A stretch of 64,000 bases of DNA, taken from NCBI GenBank assembly GCA_028284235.1, contig JANQSC010000051.1, positions 124,001-188,000 on the forward strand, read 5' to 3'. A program made the translations under genes and the position numbers. The notes beneath the pieces were generated by a model that was given only the letters and a program-made list of their open reading frames with translations, had not been told where the DNA came from and did no database searches. Numbering within the stretch: position 1 is the stretch's first letter; the number at the start of each line of letters is the position of its first letter. Of the stretch, positions 7,677 to 18,680 are shown piece after piece. The DNA comes from Opitutaceae bacterium. GTDB lineage: Bacteria > Verrucomicrobiota > Verrucomicrobiia > Opitutales > Opitutaceae.

Positions 7677-9044
7677 TTAAAGATTGTCGAACAGCATTTT
7701 GGCTTTCATGGCGGCGCCTTTGTGCTCGAGTATGGGCGGCGGGTAGTCGATGCCGAGTTCGCCTTGCCAGCGGTGGATCTCGCGCTGGGCGAGGGACGCG
7801 AGTTCGGGGATCCAGCGTTTGATGTATTCGCAATCTGGATCGAATCGCTCTTGTTGTCGCCAGGGGTTGAAGATGCGGAAGTAGGGCTGAGCGTCGCATC
7901 CGGTGGAGGCGGCCCATTGCCAGTTCCCATTGTTGACGCAGGGGTCGTAGTCGACGAGCCGAGTGGCGAAGTAGCGTTCGCCCCAGCGCCAGTCGATGTG
8001 AAGGTCTTTGGTGAGAAAGGAGGCGACGACCATGCGGACGCGATTGTGCATGAAGCCGGTCTGGTTGAGCTGGCGCATGCCGGCGTCGACGATGGGGAAG
8101 CCGGTCGTTCCGTTTTTCCAGGCCTTGAACAACGCTTTGTCCTTTTTCCAGGGGACACGGTCGTATTGTTCCTTGAACGCGTTTCCGAAGACGCGCGGGA
8201 AGTGGTAGGCGATGTGGGTGAGGAAGTCGCGCCAATAGAGTTGGCGGATGAGCGGGTGTTCATTGCCGAGCGTTTTGGCGATGGCGGCGTAGGCTTCCCG
8301 GATCGAGCAGGTGCCAAATTTGAGATGCGGGGAGAGGGAGCTGGTGCCGTCGAGGGCGGGCAAGTCGCGTTGTTCCGCGTATCCGGATTTTGATTTCAAT
8401 TCGCTCAAACGTCTTTTTGCCGCAGTTCGGCCTCCTTGGGCGAGCTCGTAGGTGGGGATGTTCTCGACGAGCGCGTCGAGAAACGGTTCGATAGTTGTTC
8501 CGGATTGAGCCGGGGCGAATCGTCCGGCGTTCTTTACTCGAGTCCGTGGCGTCTGGACGGGGAGAGCGCGGGCGTTGTTGTAGTAGGGAGTGAAAACGGT
8601 GTAGGGTTGGCCGTTTGCTTTCAGAGCGCGGCTGGGTTCGTTCAGCAGCAAGTCGGCGCAGGAGTGGAAGGCGATGCCACGTCGCTCGCAGGCGCGTTGG
8701 AGAGCGTGGTCGCGTTTTCGGCTGAACGGCGTATAGTCGCGGTTGACCCAAATGGCTTCGATTTGGAGGGTCTCGACCCAATGTTCGACGAGGGAGTCGG
8801 GAGCGCCTTCGAAGGGGAAGAGTTGGGAATCGCGTTTGGCGAGTTCGGTATCGAGTTCGCGCAGGGAGTCGCGGAGGAACCATAGCCCTGGGGCGCTGCG
8901 GTAGGGGTGGGGTTGGGTTTGTCGCGGATCGAAAACGAAGGCGGCGGCGACGGTTTTGGAGTGCTCGAGCGCTTGCTCGAGCGCGGTGTTGTCGACGAGG
9001 CGCAAGTCGCGGCGGAAAAGGAACAAGCTGTTGCGGTAGCGCAT
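7677..9044 (-). CDS. phrB: Deoxyribodipyrimidine photo-lyase (class I)
   Basis: 455-aa flavoprotein that splits cyclobutane pyrimidine dimers in UV-damaged DNA using blue light. The N-terminal antenna domain starts LFLFRRDLRLVDN, and the FAD domain has the hallmark TGFPIVDAGMRQL, HNRVRM and NGNWQWAASTGCDAQPYFR motifs. Full family length. The start lies 18 nt after the recQ stop, so the two DNA repair genes are probably one transcript. Confidence 0.96.
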   Translation of the reverse strand: MRYRNSLFLFRRDLRLVDNTALEQALEHSKTVAAAFVFDPRQTQPHPYRSAPGLWFLRDSLRELDTELAKRDSQLFPFEGAPDSLVEHWVETLQIEAIWVNRDYTPFSRKRDHALQRACERRGIAFHSCADLLLNEPSRALKANGQPYTVFTPYYNNARALPVQTPRTRVKNAGRFAPAQSGTTIEPFLDALVENIPTYELAQGGRTAAKRRLSELKSKSGYAEQRDLPALDGTSSLSPHLKFGTCSIREAYAAIAKTLGNEHPLIRQLYWRDFLTHIAYHFPRVFGNAFKEQYDRVPWKKDKALFKAWKNGTTGFPIVDAGMRQLNQTGFMHNRVRMVVASFLTKDLHIDWRWGERYFATRLVDYDPCVNNGNWQWAASTGCDAQPYFRIFNPWRQQERFDPDCEYIKRWIPELASLAQREIHRWQGELGIDYPPPILEHKGAAMKAKMLFDNL

Positions 9045-9062
9045 GGGGCGGGCGCGTCTGGA

Positions 9063-10931
9063 TCAGACGGAGGGTTGCAGGTCGTCGATTCCAGCGTCGG
9101 GGTTCGCGTCGAGAAACTCGGTGATGGCTTCTATAAAAACGTTGCCGTACTTTTCGAGTTTAGCCATCCCGACGCCGCTGATGTCGGACATCTGGTCGGC
9201 GTCGATGGGAAAATCGCGGGCCATTTCGCGGAGGGTGACATCAGAAAAGACGATGTAGGGCGGGACGCCTTGTTCGGCAGCGAGTTCCTTGCGCAGGGTG
9301 CGCAGGGTGGCGAAAAGCGCTTCGTTGCAGTCGATGCCTCCGGTGTCGGAGGAGCGTCGTGGCTGTGTCGACTTTTTGGATATGCTTGGCTGGGTGAGGG
9401 TGATGGGCGAGCGTTCGCGGAGGGCGGACTTTCCTTTGGAGGTCAGTTCGAGGATGCTGTGTTTTTCGGTGAGCTGCTCGATGTATCCGTTGCGGATGAG
9501 TTCGCGTCCGAAGGCCTGCCATTCGGGCCGCCGGTATTCTTGGCCGATGTTATAGGTGGACAAGCGGTCGTGGCCCCACTTGAGCACTTTTTCGTTTTTG
9601 CTGCCGAGGAGGACGTCGACGATGTGGTTGATGCCGACTCCGAAGCCGCTGGCTTGATTGACGCGGAAGATGCAGGACATGAACTTCTGGGCGGGAAGGG
9701 TACCGTCGAAGCATTGCTTGGGGTTGCGGCAGTTGTCGCAGTTGCTGCAACTCTCGTGGGGCCAGTCTTCCGAGAAGTAGCCCATGAGGACTTTGCGGCG
9801 GCACTCGGACGACTCGGCGTAGTGCACCATTTGCCGTAGTTGTGTCGTGGCGACGTCGCGTTCCTTGGGGTTGCTTTTGTCGGAGATGAACTGGAGTTGC
9901 TTGGCGACGTCGCCGGGGCTGAAGAAGAGAATGCAGTCTGACGGGAGTCCGTCGCGTCCGGCCCGCCCGGTTTCCTGGTAGTAGCCTTCGATGTTTTTCG
10001 GCAGGTCCTGGTGGATGACGTAGCGTACGTTGGGTTTGTCGATGCCCATGCCGAAGGCGATGGTAGCGCAGATGACTTTGATTTCGTCGCGGATGAAAGC
10101 CTCCTGGTTCTCGGCTCGCTTGAGCGGGGTCATCCCGGCGTGGTAGGGGAGTGCTTCGACGCCGGACTGGCGGAGCTTGTCGGCGAGGGTCTCGGTAGCT
10201 TTACGCGAGTAGCAGTAGACGATGCCGCTTTCGAAGGGCTTGCTTTGGATGTAGCGGAGAATCTGCTGGAAGACGGCCTGCTTGGTCTCGACGCAGTAGT
10301 CTAGGTTGGGGCGGTTGAAGCTGGCGACGAATGTCTTGGCGTTTTTCAGCTGCAGCTGGGCGAGGATGTCGTCGCGCACGCGTTCGGTGGCGGTGGCGGT
10401 GAGGGCCATGAAGGGGAGTTCGGGGAAAAGACGGCGGAGATTGGAGAGCTGGCGGTACTCGGGCCGGAAGTCGTGTCCCCATTCGCTGATGCAGTGGGCT
10501 TCGTCGACGGCGAAGCGGGTGACGTTCCATTGTTTGAGGTCGTCGAGAAATCCGGACAGCATGAGCCGTTCGGGGGCGACGTAGAGGATGGTGTACTCTC
10601 CGGCGAAGAGCTTGGCGTAGCGTTTGCGGGCTTCGGTTTTGTTGAGGGAGGAGTTGAGGTAGGTGGCGCGGATTCCGTTCGCTTCGAGCCCGTCGACCTG
10701 GTCTTTCATGAGGGCGATCAGGGGCGAGACGACCACGGTGAGCCCGTCTTCGAGGATGGCGGGGAGCTGGTAGCAGAGCGACTTGCCGCCGCCGGTGGGG
10801 AGGAGGGCGAAGACGTCGTCGCCGGACAGGGAGGCGGTGATGATTTCCTCCTGGAGCGGGCGAAAAGAGTCGTGCCCGAAATAGCGCCTCAGCGCGCTTC
10901 GCATGGATTCCGTTTCATTCGTAGCAGGCAT
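9063..10931 (-). CDS. recQ: ATP-dependent DNA helicase RecQ
   Basis: 622-aa 3'-5' helicase of recombination and replication repair. Motif order: FGHDSFRPLQEEII (motif 0), LLPTGGGKSLCYQLPA (Walker A), DEAHCISEWGHDFRPEY (Walker B and aromatic loop), ATATERVRDDI, QETGRAGRDGLPSDC (motif VI), four zinc-binding cysteines in the SSECRR to CDNC region, a winged-helix RQC part, and a C-terminal HRDC domain (about residues 530-610). The frame stays open upstream to 12083 but the start MPATNETES at 10931 fits RecQ alignments; upstream codons translate to low-complexity sequence antisense to the next gene. Confidence 0.96.
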   Translation of the reverse strand: MPATNETESMRSALRRYFGHDSFRPLQEEIITASLSGDDVFALLPTGGGKSLCYQLPAILEDGLTVVVSPLIALMKDQVDGLEANGIRATYLNSSLNKTEARKRYAKLFAGEYTILYVAPERLMLSGFLDDLKQWNVTRFAVDEAHCISEWGHDFRPEYRQLSNLRRLFPELPFMALTATATERVRDDILAQLQLKNAKTFVASFNRPNLDYCVETKQAVFQQILRYIQSKPFESGIVYCYSRKATETLADKLRQSGVEALPYHAGMTPLKRAENQEAFIRDEIKVICATIAFGMGIDKPNVRYVIHQDLPKNIEGYYQETGRAGRDGLPSDCILFFSPGDVAKQLQFISDKSNPKERDVATTQLRQMVHYAESSECRRKVLMGYFSEDWPHESCSNCDNCRNPKQCFDGTLPAQKFMSCIFRVNQASGFGVGINHIVDVLLGSKNEKVLKWGHDRLSTYNIGQEYRRPEWQAFGRELIRNGYIEQLTEKHSILELTSKGKSALRERSPITLTQPSISKKSTQPRRSSDTGGIDCNEALFATLRTLRKELAAEQGVPPYIVFSDVTLREMARDFPIDADQMSDISGVGMAKLEKYGNVFIEAITEFLDANPDAGIDDLQPSV

Positions 10932-10990
10932 GGGGGGAAGAGTGAGGAGTGAATGGTGAGGAGTGAAGAGTGAATTTGGATTTTTGCCCT

Positions 10991-11028
10991 GAACAGTTTT
11001 CGTGGTAACGTTACCACGAAAACTGTTC
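10991..11028. repeat. Perfect 38-bp palindrome without spacer
   Basis: Arm GAACAGTTTTCGTGGTAAC (10991-11009) is followed directly by its exact inverse (11010-11028). The core GGTAACGTTACC is like LacI-family operators. It lies between the divergent recQ and thioredoxin-like genes, 60-70 bp from each start. It could be a shared operator or a cruciform site; a transcribed copy would give a 17-bp hairpin with an ACGU loop. Confidence 0.85.
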
Positions 11029-11096
11029 ATGCGGGGGATGTGGGTGGATTGGATTGGGTCTTGCATGCAAGGGGGGGTCTGGGTCGTAATCCGAAT

Positions 11097-12032
11097 ATGA
11101 ACAATTTTTCGCGTATCGGCCTTATCGCATGGGCTCTCGGGGTGGTTCCGCTGATTTGGGGACACGAGGGCGAGGAGCATACCCACAGCTCGAAGGAGCA
11201 TTTGTACGAGGCGGCTCGGGACGCGAATGTACCGTTTGACGAGGCGGTTGAGGCGGCTCGGGCGGACGGGGTTGCAGAGGCGTTTATCGTCGAGGCGCAG
11301 ACGATCAACTATCTTTCCACGGGCAATATGCCTGCTCTCTACCCGCATTTGGAGTCTTTGGAGAAGGTCGCGGACGAGCTGGAGTTCGGGATGGACAAGC
11401 CGTTTCATTCCCGTCGTCAGTTGACGGGGTTGGTGGCGTCGCTGCGAGCGATTCAGGCTTACGAGGCGAGCGATATTCCGGAGTTTGAGAAGCAGGCGGC
11501 GTTGTCGTACATCAACGCGCCCGAGTATAATCAGGCGTTTGGGCTGCTTCAATTGATGACTGAGGTGCGGCAGAAGGAACTGCAGGAGGCGGCCATGGCC
11601 AATCTGCGTTTGCCGATGGACTTGGTGATCGCCAGCGCGGACGGGGAGGAGAAGACGCTGAAGCAGTGGCTGGCGGGCAACCAGGCGATGTTGATCGACT
11701 TTTGGGCCAGCTGGTGCGGGCCGTGCATGCAGTTGATGCCGGAGTTGCGGACGAAGGCGGAGTCTTTGCCGGACCAGGGAGTCGTGGTCGCGGGGATGAA
11801 CACGGATTCGGACGATCCGGCGGGCAAGGCTAAGAAAGTCCGGGCGGAGCACAATATGGAGCTCATGCCGTGGTTGCTGGAGCCGGAGGACCGGCCTTTG
11901 AGCCGCATGCTCATGATCGACTCGATCCCGCGAATGATCCTGGTGGGGCCGGAGGGGGAGGTCTTGTACAATGGCCACCCGATGGACCCGAGCTTGAAAG
12001 CGGCGCTCGCCAAGCTGGACGTGACGATTTAG
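11097..12032 (+). CDS. Secreted TlpA-like thioredoxin-domain protein
   Basis: 311-aa protein with a signal peptide (RIGLIAWALGVVPLIWG) followed by a histidine/glutamate-rich stretch HEGEEHTH that could bind metal. Residues 30-175 are helical and of unknown type. Residues 175-311 form a TlpA/ResA-type thioredoxin fold with the active site WCGPC (cysteines 207 and 210) and the cis-proline region SIPRMILVG. Likely a periplasmic thiol-disulfide reductase. The ATG at 11097 is used because the signal peptide begins there; an upstream ATG at 11040 would add 19 non-signal residues and run close to the palindrome. Divergent from recQ. Confidence 0.8.
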   Translation: MNNFSRIGLIAWALGVVPLIWGHEGEEHTHSSKEHLYEAARDANVPFDEAVEAARADGVAEAFIVEAQTINYLSTGNMPALYPHLESLEKVADELEFGMDKPFHSRRQLTGLVASLRAIQAYEASDIPEFEKQAALSYINAPEYNQAFGLLQLMTEVRQKELQEAAMANLRLPMDLVIASADGEEKTLKQWLAGNQAMLIDFWASWCGPCMQLMPELRTKAESLPDQGVVVAGMNTDSDDPAGKAKKVRAEHNMELMPWLLEPEDRPLSRMLMIDSIPRMILVGPEGEVLYNGHPMDPSLKAALAKLDVTI

Positions 12033-12049
12033 AGGACTGTCGAGTTTGG

Positions 12050-12123
12050 AACCGCGAATCGACACGAATAGACGCGAATTCACTTGATCGGAAATTCGCG
12101 ATTATTTGCGTTGATTCGCGGTT
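12050..12123. repeat. Inverted repeat built of 10-bp phased direct repeats
   Basis: The left arm holds three 10-bp units (CGCGAATCGA, CACGAATAGA, CGCGAATTCA) and the right arm the inverse set (ATTCGCGATT, ATTTGCGTTG, ATTCGCGGTT). Outer ends AACCGCGAATC / GATTCGCGGTT pair perfectly. It fills the gap between the thioredoxin-like gene and dusB. Confidence 0.75.
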
Positions 12124-12142
12124 TCTGATTTTGGTGCCGGTG

Positions 12143-13237
12143 ATGAAACTCGGTGGTCTAGAGCTTGAGTCCAATTTGTTTTTGTCGCCGCTGGCGGGGT
12201 ATACGAACTTGCCGTTTCGGCTGACGGTGAAGACGCTCGGTGGGCTGGGGCTGGTGACGACGGATTTGGTGAACGCTCGCTCGTTGCTGGAAAAGCGTCC
12301 CGTGGCGTACAAGATGATCGAGTCGGATCCGCGCGAGCAGCCGATGTCGGTGCAGCTGTTTGGCGGCGTGCCGGAGGAGATGCGCGACGCGGCTTTAATT
12401 GTGCAGGAGCGCGGGGCGCAGTCGGTCGACATCAATATGGGTTGCCCGGTTAAGAAGGTCACCAAGACGGGAAGCGGTTCGTCGATGATGAAGGACTTGG
12501 GGGCGACGCAGTCGTTGGTCAAGGGGATGGTCGACGCTTTGGAGATTCCGGTAACGGCGAAAATGCGTTTGGGCTGGGACGACGAGAACATCACGGCTCC
12601 GGACTTGGCGAAGGCGTTGGAAGATGTGGGCGTATCCGCCATATTCGTACACGGGCGCACGCGGGCGCAGGGGTTTTCGGGAAATGTGAATTTGGAGGGA
12701 ATCGCTCGTGTGAAGGACGCGGTTTCCGCGGTTCCGGTGATTGGGAATGGGGACGTGACGACGCCGGAGGCGGCTCGATTGATGCTGGAGCGGTCCGGGT
12801 GCGACGGGGTCAGCATCGGCCGCGGCGCGTTCTACAATCCGTGGATTTTCAAGCAGACGGAGCATTATTTGCGGACGGGCGAGCAGATTCCGGAGATGGT
12901 ATTTGAAAAGCGGGTCGAGTTGATGCGTTTACACCTGGAGCGGATGATCGAGTTTTACGGAGAGGATCGCGGGTGTATTCAGTTTCGCAAAGTGGCGCCT
13001 TGGTACGCGAAGCGCTTTGGGCCGTCCAAATATTTCAAGGATCGCGTGGTACGGTTCTCGAGTATGGAGGAATTCGATACGATTCTCGGTGAGTACGTCG
13101 AATGGCGCCGGCGGTTCTGCGACGACTCGGGGGAGTTGCTGGTGCGGTATCGCCCGCCGGAGCAGTATTCGTCGATCACGGACCGGGCTCCTCAGGACCG
13201 GATCAAAGTGCCGAAGGGGCCGGTGGAAAAGTGGTGA
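12143..13237 (+). CDS. dusB: tRNA-dihydrouridine synthase (DusB type)
   Basis: 364-aa FMN enzyme that reduces uridines in the tRNA D-loop. The N-terminal TIM barrel begins LELESNLFLSPLAGYTNLPF, with the catalytic cysteine segment INMGCPVKKVTKTGSGS, the AKMRLGW strand, HGRTRAQGFSG and the phosphate-binding VIGNGDV and SIGRGAFYNPWIF loops; a helical tRNA-binding domain follows. ATG 12143 starts at the barrel; the frame is open further upstream into the thioredoxin gene but the extension is arginine/glycine-rich shadow sequence. Confidence 0.93.
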   Translation: MKLGGLELESNLFLSPLAGYTNLPFRLTVKTLGGLGLVTTDLVNARSLLEKRPVAYKMIESDPREQPMSVQLFGGVPEEMRDAALIVQERGAQSVDINMGCPVKKVTKTGSGSSMMKDLGATQSLVKGMVDALEIPVTAKMRLGWDDENITAPDLAKALEDVGVSAIFVHGRTRAQGFSGNVNLEGIARVKDAVSAVPVIGNGDVTTPEAARLMLERSGCDGVSIGRGAFYNPWIFKQTEHYLRTGEQIPEMVFEKRVELMRLHLERMIEFYGEDRGCIQFRKVAPWYAKRFGPSKYFKDRVVRFSSMEEFDTILGEYVEWRRRFCDDSGELLVRYRPPEQYSSITDRAPQDRIKVPKGPVEKW

Positions 13238-13370
13238 TGTGGCGGGACGGATCCATGCGTCGCTCTTCGAGCTATGCAGGACTGACGGAGATTGAGGGAT
13301 TGAGGGACCGAGGGACGGGGTGATCGTAGGATGGCGATCTCTGGGGTAGGGTTCGCCTGGAGGGGATTCG

Positions 13371-13410
13371 CTGCACATTTAGACAAAAACGTTTTTGTCT
13401 AAATGTGCAG
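13371..13410. repeat. Perfect 40-bp palindrome without spacer
   Basis: Arm CTGCACATTTAGACAAAAAC (13371-13390) is followed directly by its exact inverse. The centre AAACGTTT resembles PurR/LacI-type operator cores. It lies between the convergent dusB and cheA genes, so a bidirectional terminator or cruciform role is more natural here than an operator. Its sequence differs from the palindrome at 10991 except for the central AACGTT. Confidence 0.85.
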
Positions 13411-13442
13411 TTTCCCCGTATCGTGTGATAGGGTTGGATGGC

Positions 13443-13469
13443 GCGGCGCGGGGCGAGCGCCGGTCCTAC
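13443..13469. repeat. Solo REP unit (single arm)
   Basis: A lone inverted REP-like arm GCGAGCGCCGGTCCTAC with an upstream GGCGCGGGG that can pair with it. The CTAC end corresponds to the GTAG head of the REP family elsewhere in the window. It lies 14 bp before the end of cheA. Confidence 0.5.
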
Positions 13470-13483
13470 GGTTTGCGCGTGAC

Positions 13484-16150
13484 TTAGGCGGCGGAGATGA
13501 GCGAGGCGGTGTCGAGGATGAGGGCGATGTTGCCGTCGCCGAGTATCGCTCCGCCGGATACGCCGGGTATTCCTTGCATCATGCTGCCGAGGCTTTTGAT
13601 GACGACTTCCTGCTTGCTGACCATGTCGTCCACGAGAAGGCCGCATTGCTTGCCTCCGTTTTCGACGATGACGACGGTGCCTTTTTGGGCGTCGGTTTCC
13701 GCGTCGGGGATTTGGAAGTGGTTGTGCAGTCGGAATAGCGGGAAGACTTTTCCTCGGATGTTGAGGATCTCCTGGGCGCCTTGGACTTTGGCGAGGGTCT
13801 CTTCGTCGGGCCGCAGGGCGACTTTGACGGAGGTGGTTGGGAGGATGAATCGGTCTTTGCCGACTTTGACCACGAGGCCGTCGACGATGGCCATGGTGAG
13901 GGGCAGGAGGATTTTGAAGGTCGAGCCTTGGCCGAGGGTGGATTCGATCTCGATCTTGCCTCGTAGTTTCTCGATGTTCTTGCGGACGACGTCCATGCCG
14001 ACGCCGCGGCCGGAAATGTCGGTGATTTCTTCGGCGGTGGAGAATCCAGCGGCGAAAATGAGTTTGAAAATTTCCTCTTCGGGAAGTTGCTCGTCCGGGC
14101 GTACGATTCCGTTGGATACGGCTTTGGCGAGGACGCGTTCGGAGTTGATACCGCCTCCGTCGTCGGAAAGCTCGATCACGATGTTGCTGCCTTTGTGGTA
14201 GGCGTTGAGAGCGATCCGGCCGGTTTCGTTTTTCCCGGCTTGGAGGCGTTCGGCGGGGGTTTCGAGTCCGTGGTCGAGGGCGTTGCGCACCATGTGGACG
14301 AGCGGGTCGCCGATTTCCTCGACGACGTTGCGGTCGAGCTCGGTGTCTTCGCCGGACACTTCGAAGGCGACTTTCTTGCCGCTTTTCGAGCTGATGTCCC
14401 GGACGAGGCGTCCCATTTTCTGGAAGGTGGACTTGATGGGGATCATGCGCAGGGACATGGATGTGTGCTGCAGCTCTTTGGTGATGCGGGAGAGCTGGGC
14501 CATGTTGCGCTGGAGGGCGTTAGCGTCGTTGGCGTGTCGCTGGGTGGTTTCCTGGAGCTGGCTTTGGACGATCACGAGTTCGCCGACGGTGTCCATGAGG
14601 TTGTCGAGCTTCGTGGTATTGACGCGGATGGCGGCGTTTTCGGTGGCTTTTTTCTTTCGCGAGGCGGTGGCGGGCCCTGATTCGGGGGAGTTGGGTGAAT
14701 CCGGTTTGGCTGTGCTGCCCGCGGTTTGGTTCGCGTTTGTCGAGGTTCCCGTTTTCGCGGCGTAGGCTTCGGGGCCTTCCATCGCCCAGCGGGCCCGGAG
14801 CATGAGGGGGCTGACGGGGATGGCTTCGGTGGGGAGGGTTCCGTTGGAGAGGGCGTCGGAGATTTGCTCGATGAGTTGGGCGATGGTGTCTTTGGCGTCG
14901 AGCACGAGGTCGACGACTCCGGTGAAGACTGGGAGCTGGTCGTTGCGGACGAGGTCCATGAGCGACTCGATTTCGTGGGCGAGGCGGTTGACGGGGACGA
15001 GGTTGAGGAAGCCGGCGACGCCTTTGATGGTGTGGAAGGAGCGGAACATCGAGTCGATTGCGTCTTGGTTGGAGACGTCTTGCTCGAGTTCGAGAACGGC
15101 GGTTTCGATTTGGCCGAGGTGGTCGACGGCTTCGATGTGGAATTCGACGAGGAGTTCTTGGTTTTCCTCGAGGTTGAGGTCCATGACGACGTCGAACTCG
15201 GAGAATTCGTTATCTGCGTCGGCGGGCTCGGGCTCGGAAGCGGGCTCTGTGGCGAGCGACTCGACTTGAGGGGCGGCGGGTTGGTTTTCTTCGGTTTCGA
15301 AGGGGTTGGGGACGATTCCGTCTCGTAGCGAAGCTCGGGTGGATTCGAGCCAGAAGTTGAACTCGGTGAGGGTGGCGAGGGTCGCGTCGTCGAAAGGCTG
15401 GGCGGTGTCGACGAGTTGCTCGACTTGCTTAAAAACGGGCTGGATGGACGGGCTGAGGAACTCGGTTTCGGCGAATTCGTTGTCGAGCTCGCTGAGGAGG
15501 CTGAAGAGGGGAAGCAATCCGTCGTCGCTCCCTTTTTCCGCGAGGAGGAGTTCGCCGGAGAGTTGTTGGGAGAGGGTTTCGAATCGGGCGATTTGATCTT
15601 CGGTGAGGAGTGCGCCTTCGATTGGAGCGGGTTCGGGTTCGGGGAGGTCGAAAGTCTCAACTGCGAGCGGTGCGTCCTCCGCGGCTGGTTCGGCTTCGAA
15701 GGTGTCGATCGCGGCTTCGAATGTTTCGAGCGTTTCCGGCTCTTCGGTTTGAGTAGACGGCTCGGGGGTGTCGAAGCTGGGGAGGTCGTCGAGGGAGTCG
15801 AGGATGTCGGTTTTTGTGACGCGTGTCTTTTTCTTTTCCGCGGGGGCCTCTGCGGGAGTTTTGAGAGTGAGTAGGTGGTTGGAGAGATCCGCTGCGGCTT
15901 GTTGGAGGGTTTCAATGCCGTTGGCGTCGAAATGTTTGGTTTCCTCGAGGAGCGGGTTGAGGGTTGCTTCGATCGTGGCGACGATAGCGGCGATGGCCGG
16001 GTCGTCGGGGAGTTCGGTAGTGAGCTCGTTGGCGAGGCTCAGTATGGGCAGGAGGCCTTCGTCGCTGTCGGGCTGGGCGAGGTGGGTTTCGCCGGCGAGC
16101 TGGGTGACGATGTTCTCGAATTGGTCAATTGCTTCTGGGGGCCACTGCAT
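13484..16150 (-). CDS. cheA: Chemotaxis-type histidine kinase CheA with duplicated N-terminal module
   Basis: 888-aa kinase. Residues 5-93 and 183-270 are two copies of a helical module (shared DEGLLPILSL / DDGLLPLFSL core) joined by an acidic linker. The Hpt domain follows at about 325-440 with phospho-acceptor H373 in SFHTIKG, then the dimerisation helix (KLDNLMDTVGELVIVQSQL), the ATPase domain (HMVRNALDHGLE, DDGGGI, GRGVGMDVV) and a C-terminal CheW domain (from VDGLVVKVG). No P2 CheY-binding domain is evident. ATG 16150 is preferred; an upstream ATG at 16213 adds 21 residues. It stands alone, 30 kb from the cheD/cheW/cheR cluster, so its receptor and output are unclear. Confidence 0.92.
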   Translation of the reverse strand: MQWPPEAIDQFENIVTQLAGETHLAQPDSDEGLLPILSLANELTTELPDDPAIAAIVATIEATLNPLLEETKHFDANGIETLQQAAADLSNHLLTLKTPAEAPAEKKKTRVTKTDILDSLDDLPSFDTPEPSTQTEEPETLETFEAAIDTFEAEPAAEDAPLAVETFDLPEPEPAPIEGALLTEDQIARFETLSQQLSGELLLAEKGSDDGLLPLFSLLSELDNEFAETEFLSPSIQPVFKQVEQLVDTAQPFDDATLATLTEFNFWLESTRASLRDGIVPNPFETEENQPAAPQVESLATEPASEPEPADADNEFSEFDVVMDLNLEENQELLVEFHIEAVDHLGQIETAVLELEQDVSNQDAIDSMFRSFHTIKGVAGFLNLVPVNRLAHEIESLMDLVRNDQLPVFTGVVDLVLDAKDTIAQLIEQISDALSNGTLPTEAIPVSPLMLRARWAMEGPEAYAAKTGTSTNANQTAGSTAKPDSPNSPESGPATASRKKKATENAAIRVNTTKLDNLMDTVGELVIVQSQLQETTQRHANDANALQRNMAQLSRITKELQHTSMSLRMIPIKSTFQKMGRLVRDISSKSGKKVAFEVSGEDTELDRNVVEEIGDPLVHMVRNALDHGLETPAERLQAGKNETGRIALNAYHKGSNIVIELSDDGGGINSERVLAKAVSNGIVRPDEQLPEEEIFKLIFAAGFSTAEEITDISGRGVGMDVVRKNIEKLRGKIEIESTLGQGSTFKILLPLTMAIVDGLVVKVGKDRFILPTTSVKVALRPDEETLAKVQGAQEILNIRGKVFPLFRLHNHFQIPDAETDAQKGTVVIVENGGKQCGLLVDDMVSKQEVVIKSLGSMMQGIPGVSGGAILGDGNIALILDTASLISAA

Positions 16151-16354
16151 AGCGCTGCTTTTTATTTGGAAATGCGGGAGTGTATCGGGCCGGAAAGGGC
16201 CCGCTGAACCCATCGTCAGATTGAGGGTTTGCCTTGAGTCGAAAATCCGTAGCGGCGTCTAAGAGTGAACCGTTTTACCTATTCTTGAGCGATTTCGGGG
16301 GGATGGAGGGATTGAGAGACGGAGAGATTGGGGGCAGAGAGATGGGCTTGGGCC

Positions 16355-16433
16355 GTAGGGGCGTTGCTCGCGACGCCCGTAGAATCAGCTCGTTTGATTT
16401 ATCCTACGCGGGCGTCGCAAGCAACGCCCCTAC
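16355..16433. repeat. REP-like inverted pair, class II
   Basis: Arms 16355-16379 and 16409-16433 of 25 bp with one mismatch; the core is GTAGGGGCGTTGCTCGCGAC, nearly identical to the arms at 4843-4924. The centre between the arms is unrelated in the two copies. It sits between the 3' end of the hybrid kinase gene and the cheA start. Confidence 0.8.
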
Positions 16434-16463
16434 ACGGATTGGGTTGGATTTGAGGGCCGTCCC

Positions 16464-18455
<1,992 letters not shown>

Positions 18456-18680
18456 TGACGGGTGTTTCGATACGTTAGCCGGAGCGGGCGTGTTGGCAAG
18501 GCTAGTTTCGGGCAGGCAAGCTCCGTTCTATCGAGGGGAATGTCAAGAGTGCGGGGAGGGATTGCGCGGCCAGTTTGACTCTTGCTGCGTATCTACGGTG
18601 GAAATACGGTTTTGCCCGTAATGTGTATTTGGATGCGCTTTCGAATCGACTTAACTCGCTGCGCGCAGTGGGTTGGGGGA

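Noticed and set aside
10938..10976. Tandem GAGGAGTGAATGG-type purine-rich repeats upstream of recQ
   Set aside because: Imperfect and short; looks like low-complexity sequence rather than a functional array.
9063..12083. Single 1006-aa ORF containing recQ
   Set aside because: The first ~380 residues are arginine/leucine/histidine-rich antisense sequence over the thioredoxin gene; RecQ homology begins at MPATNETES (10931).
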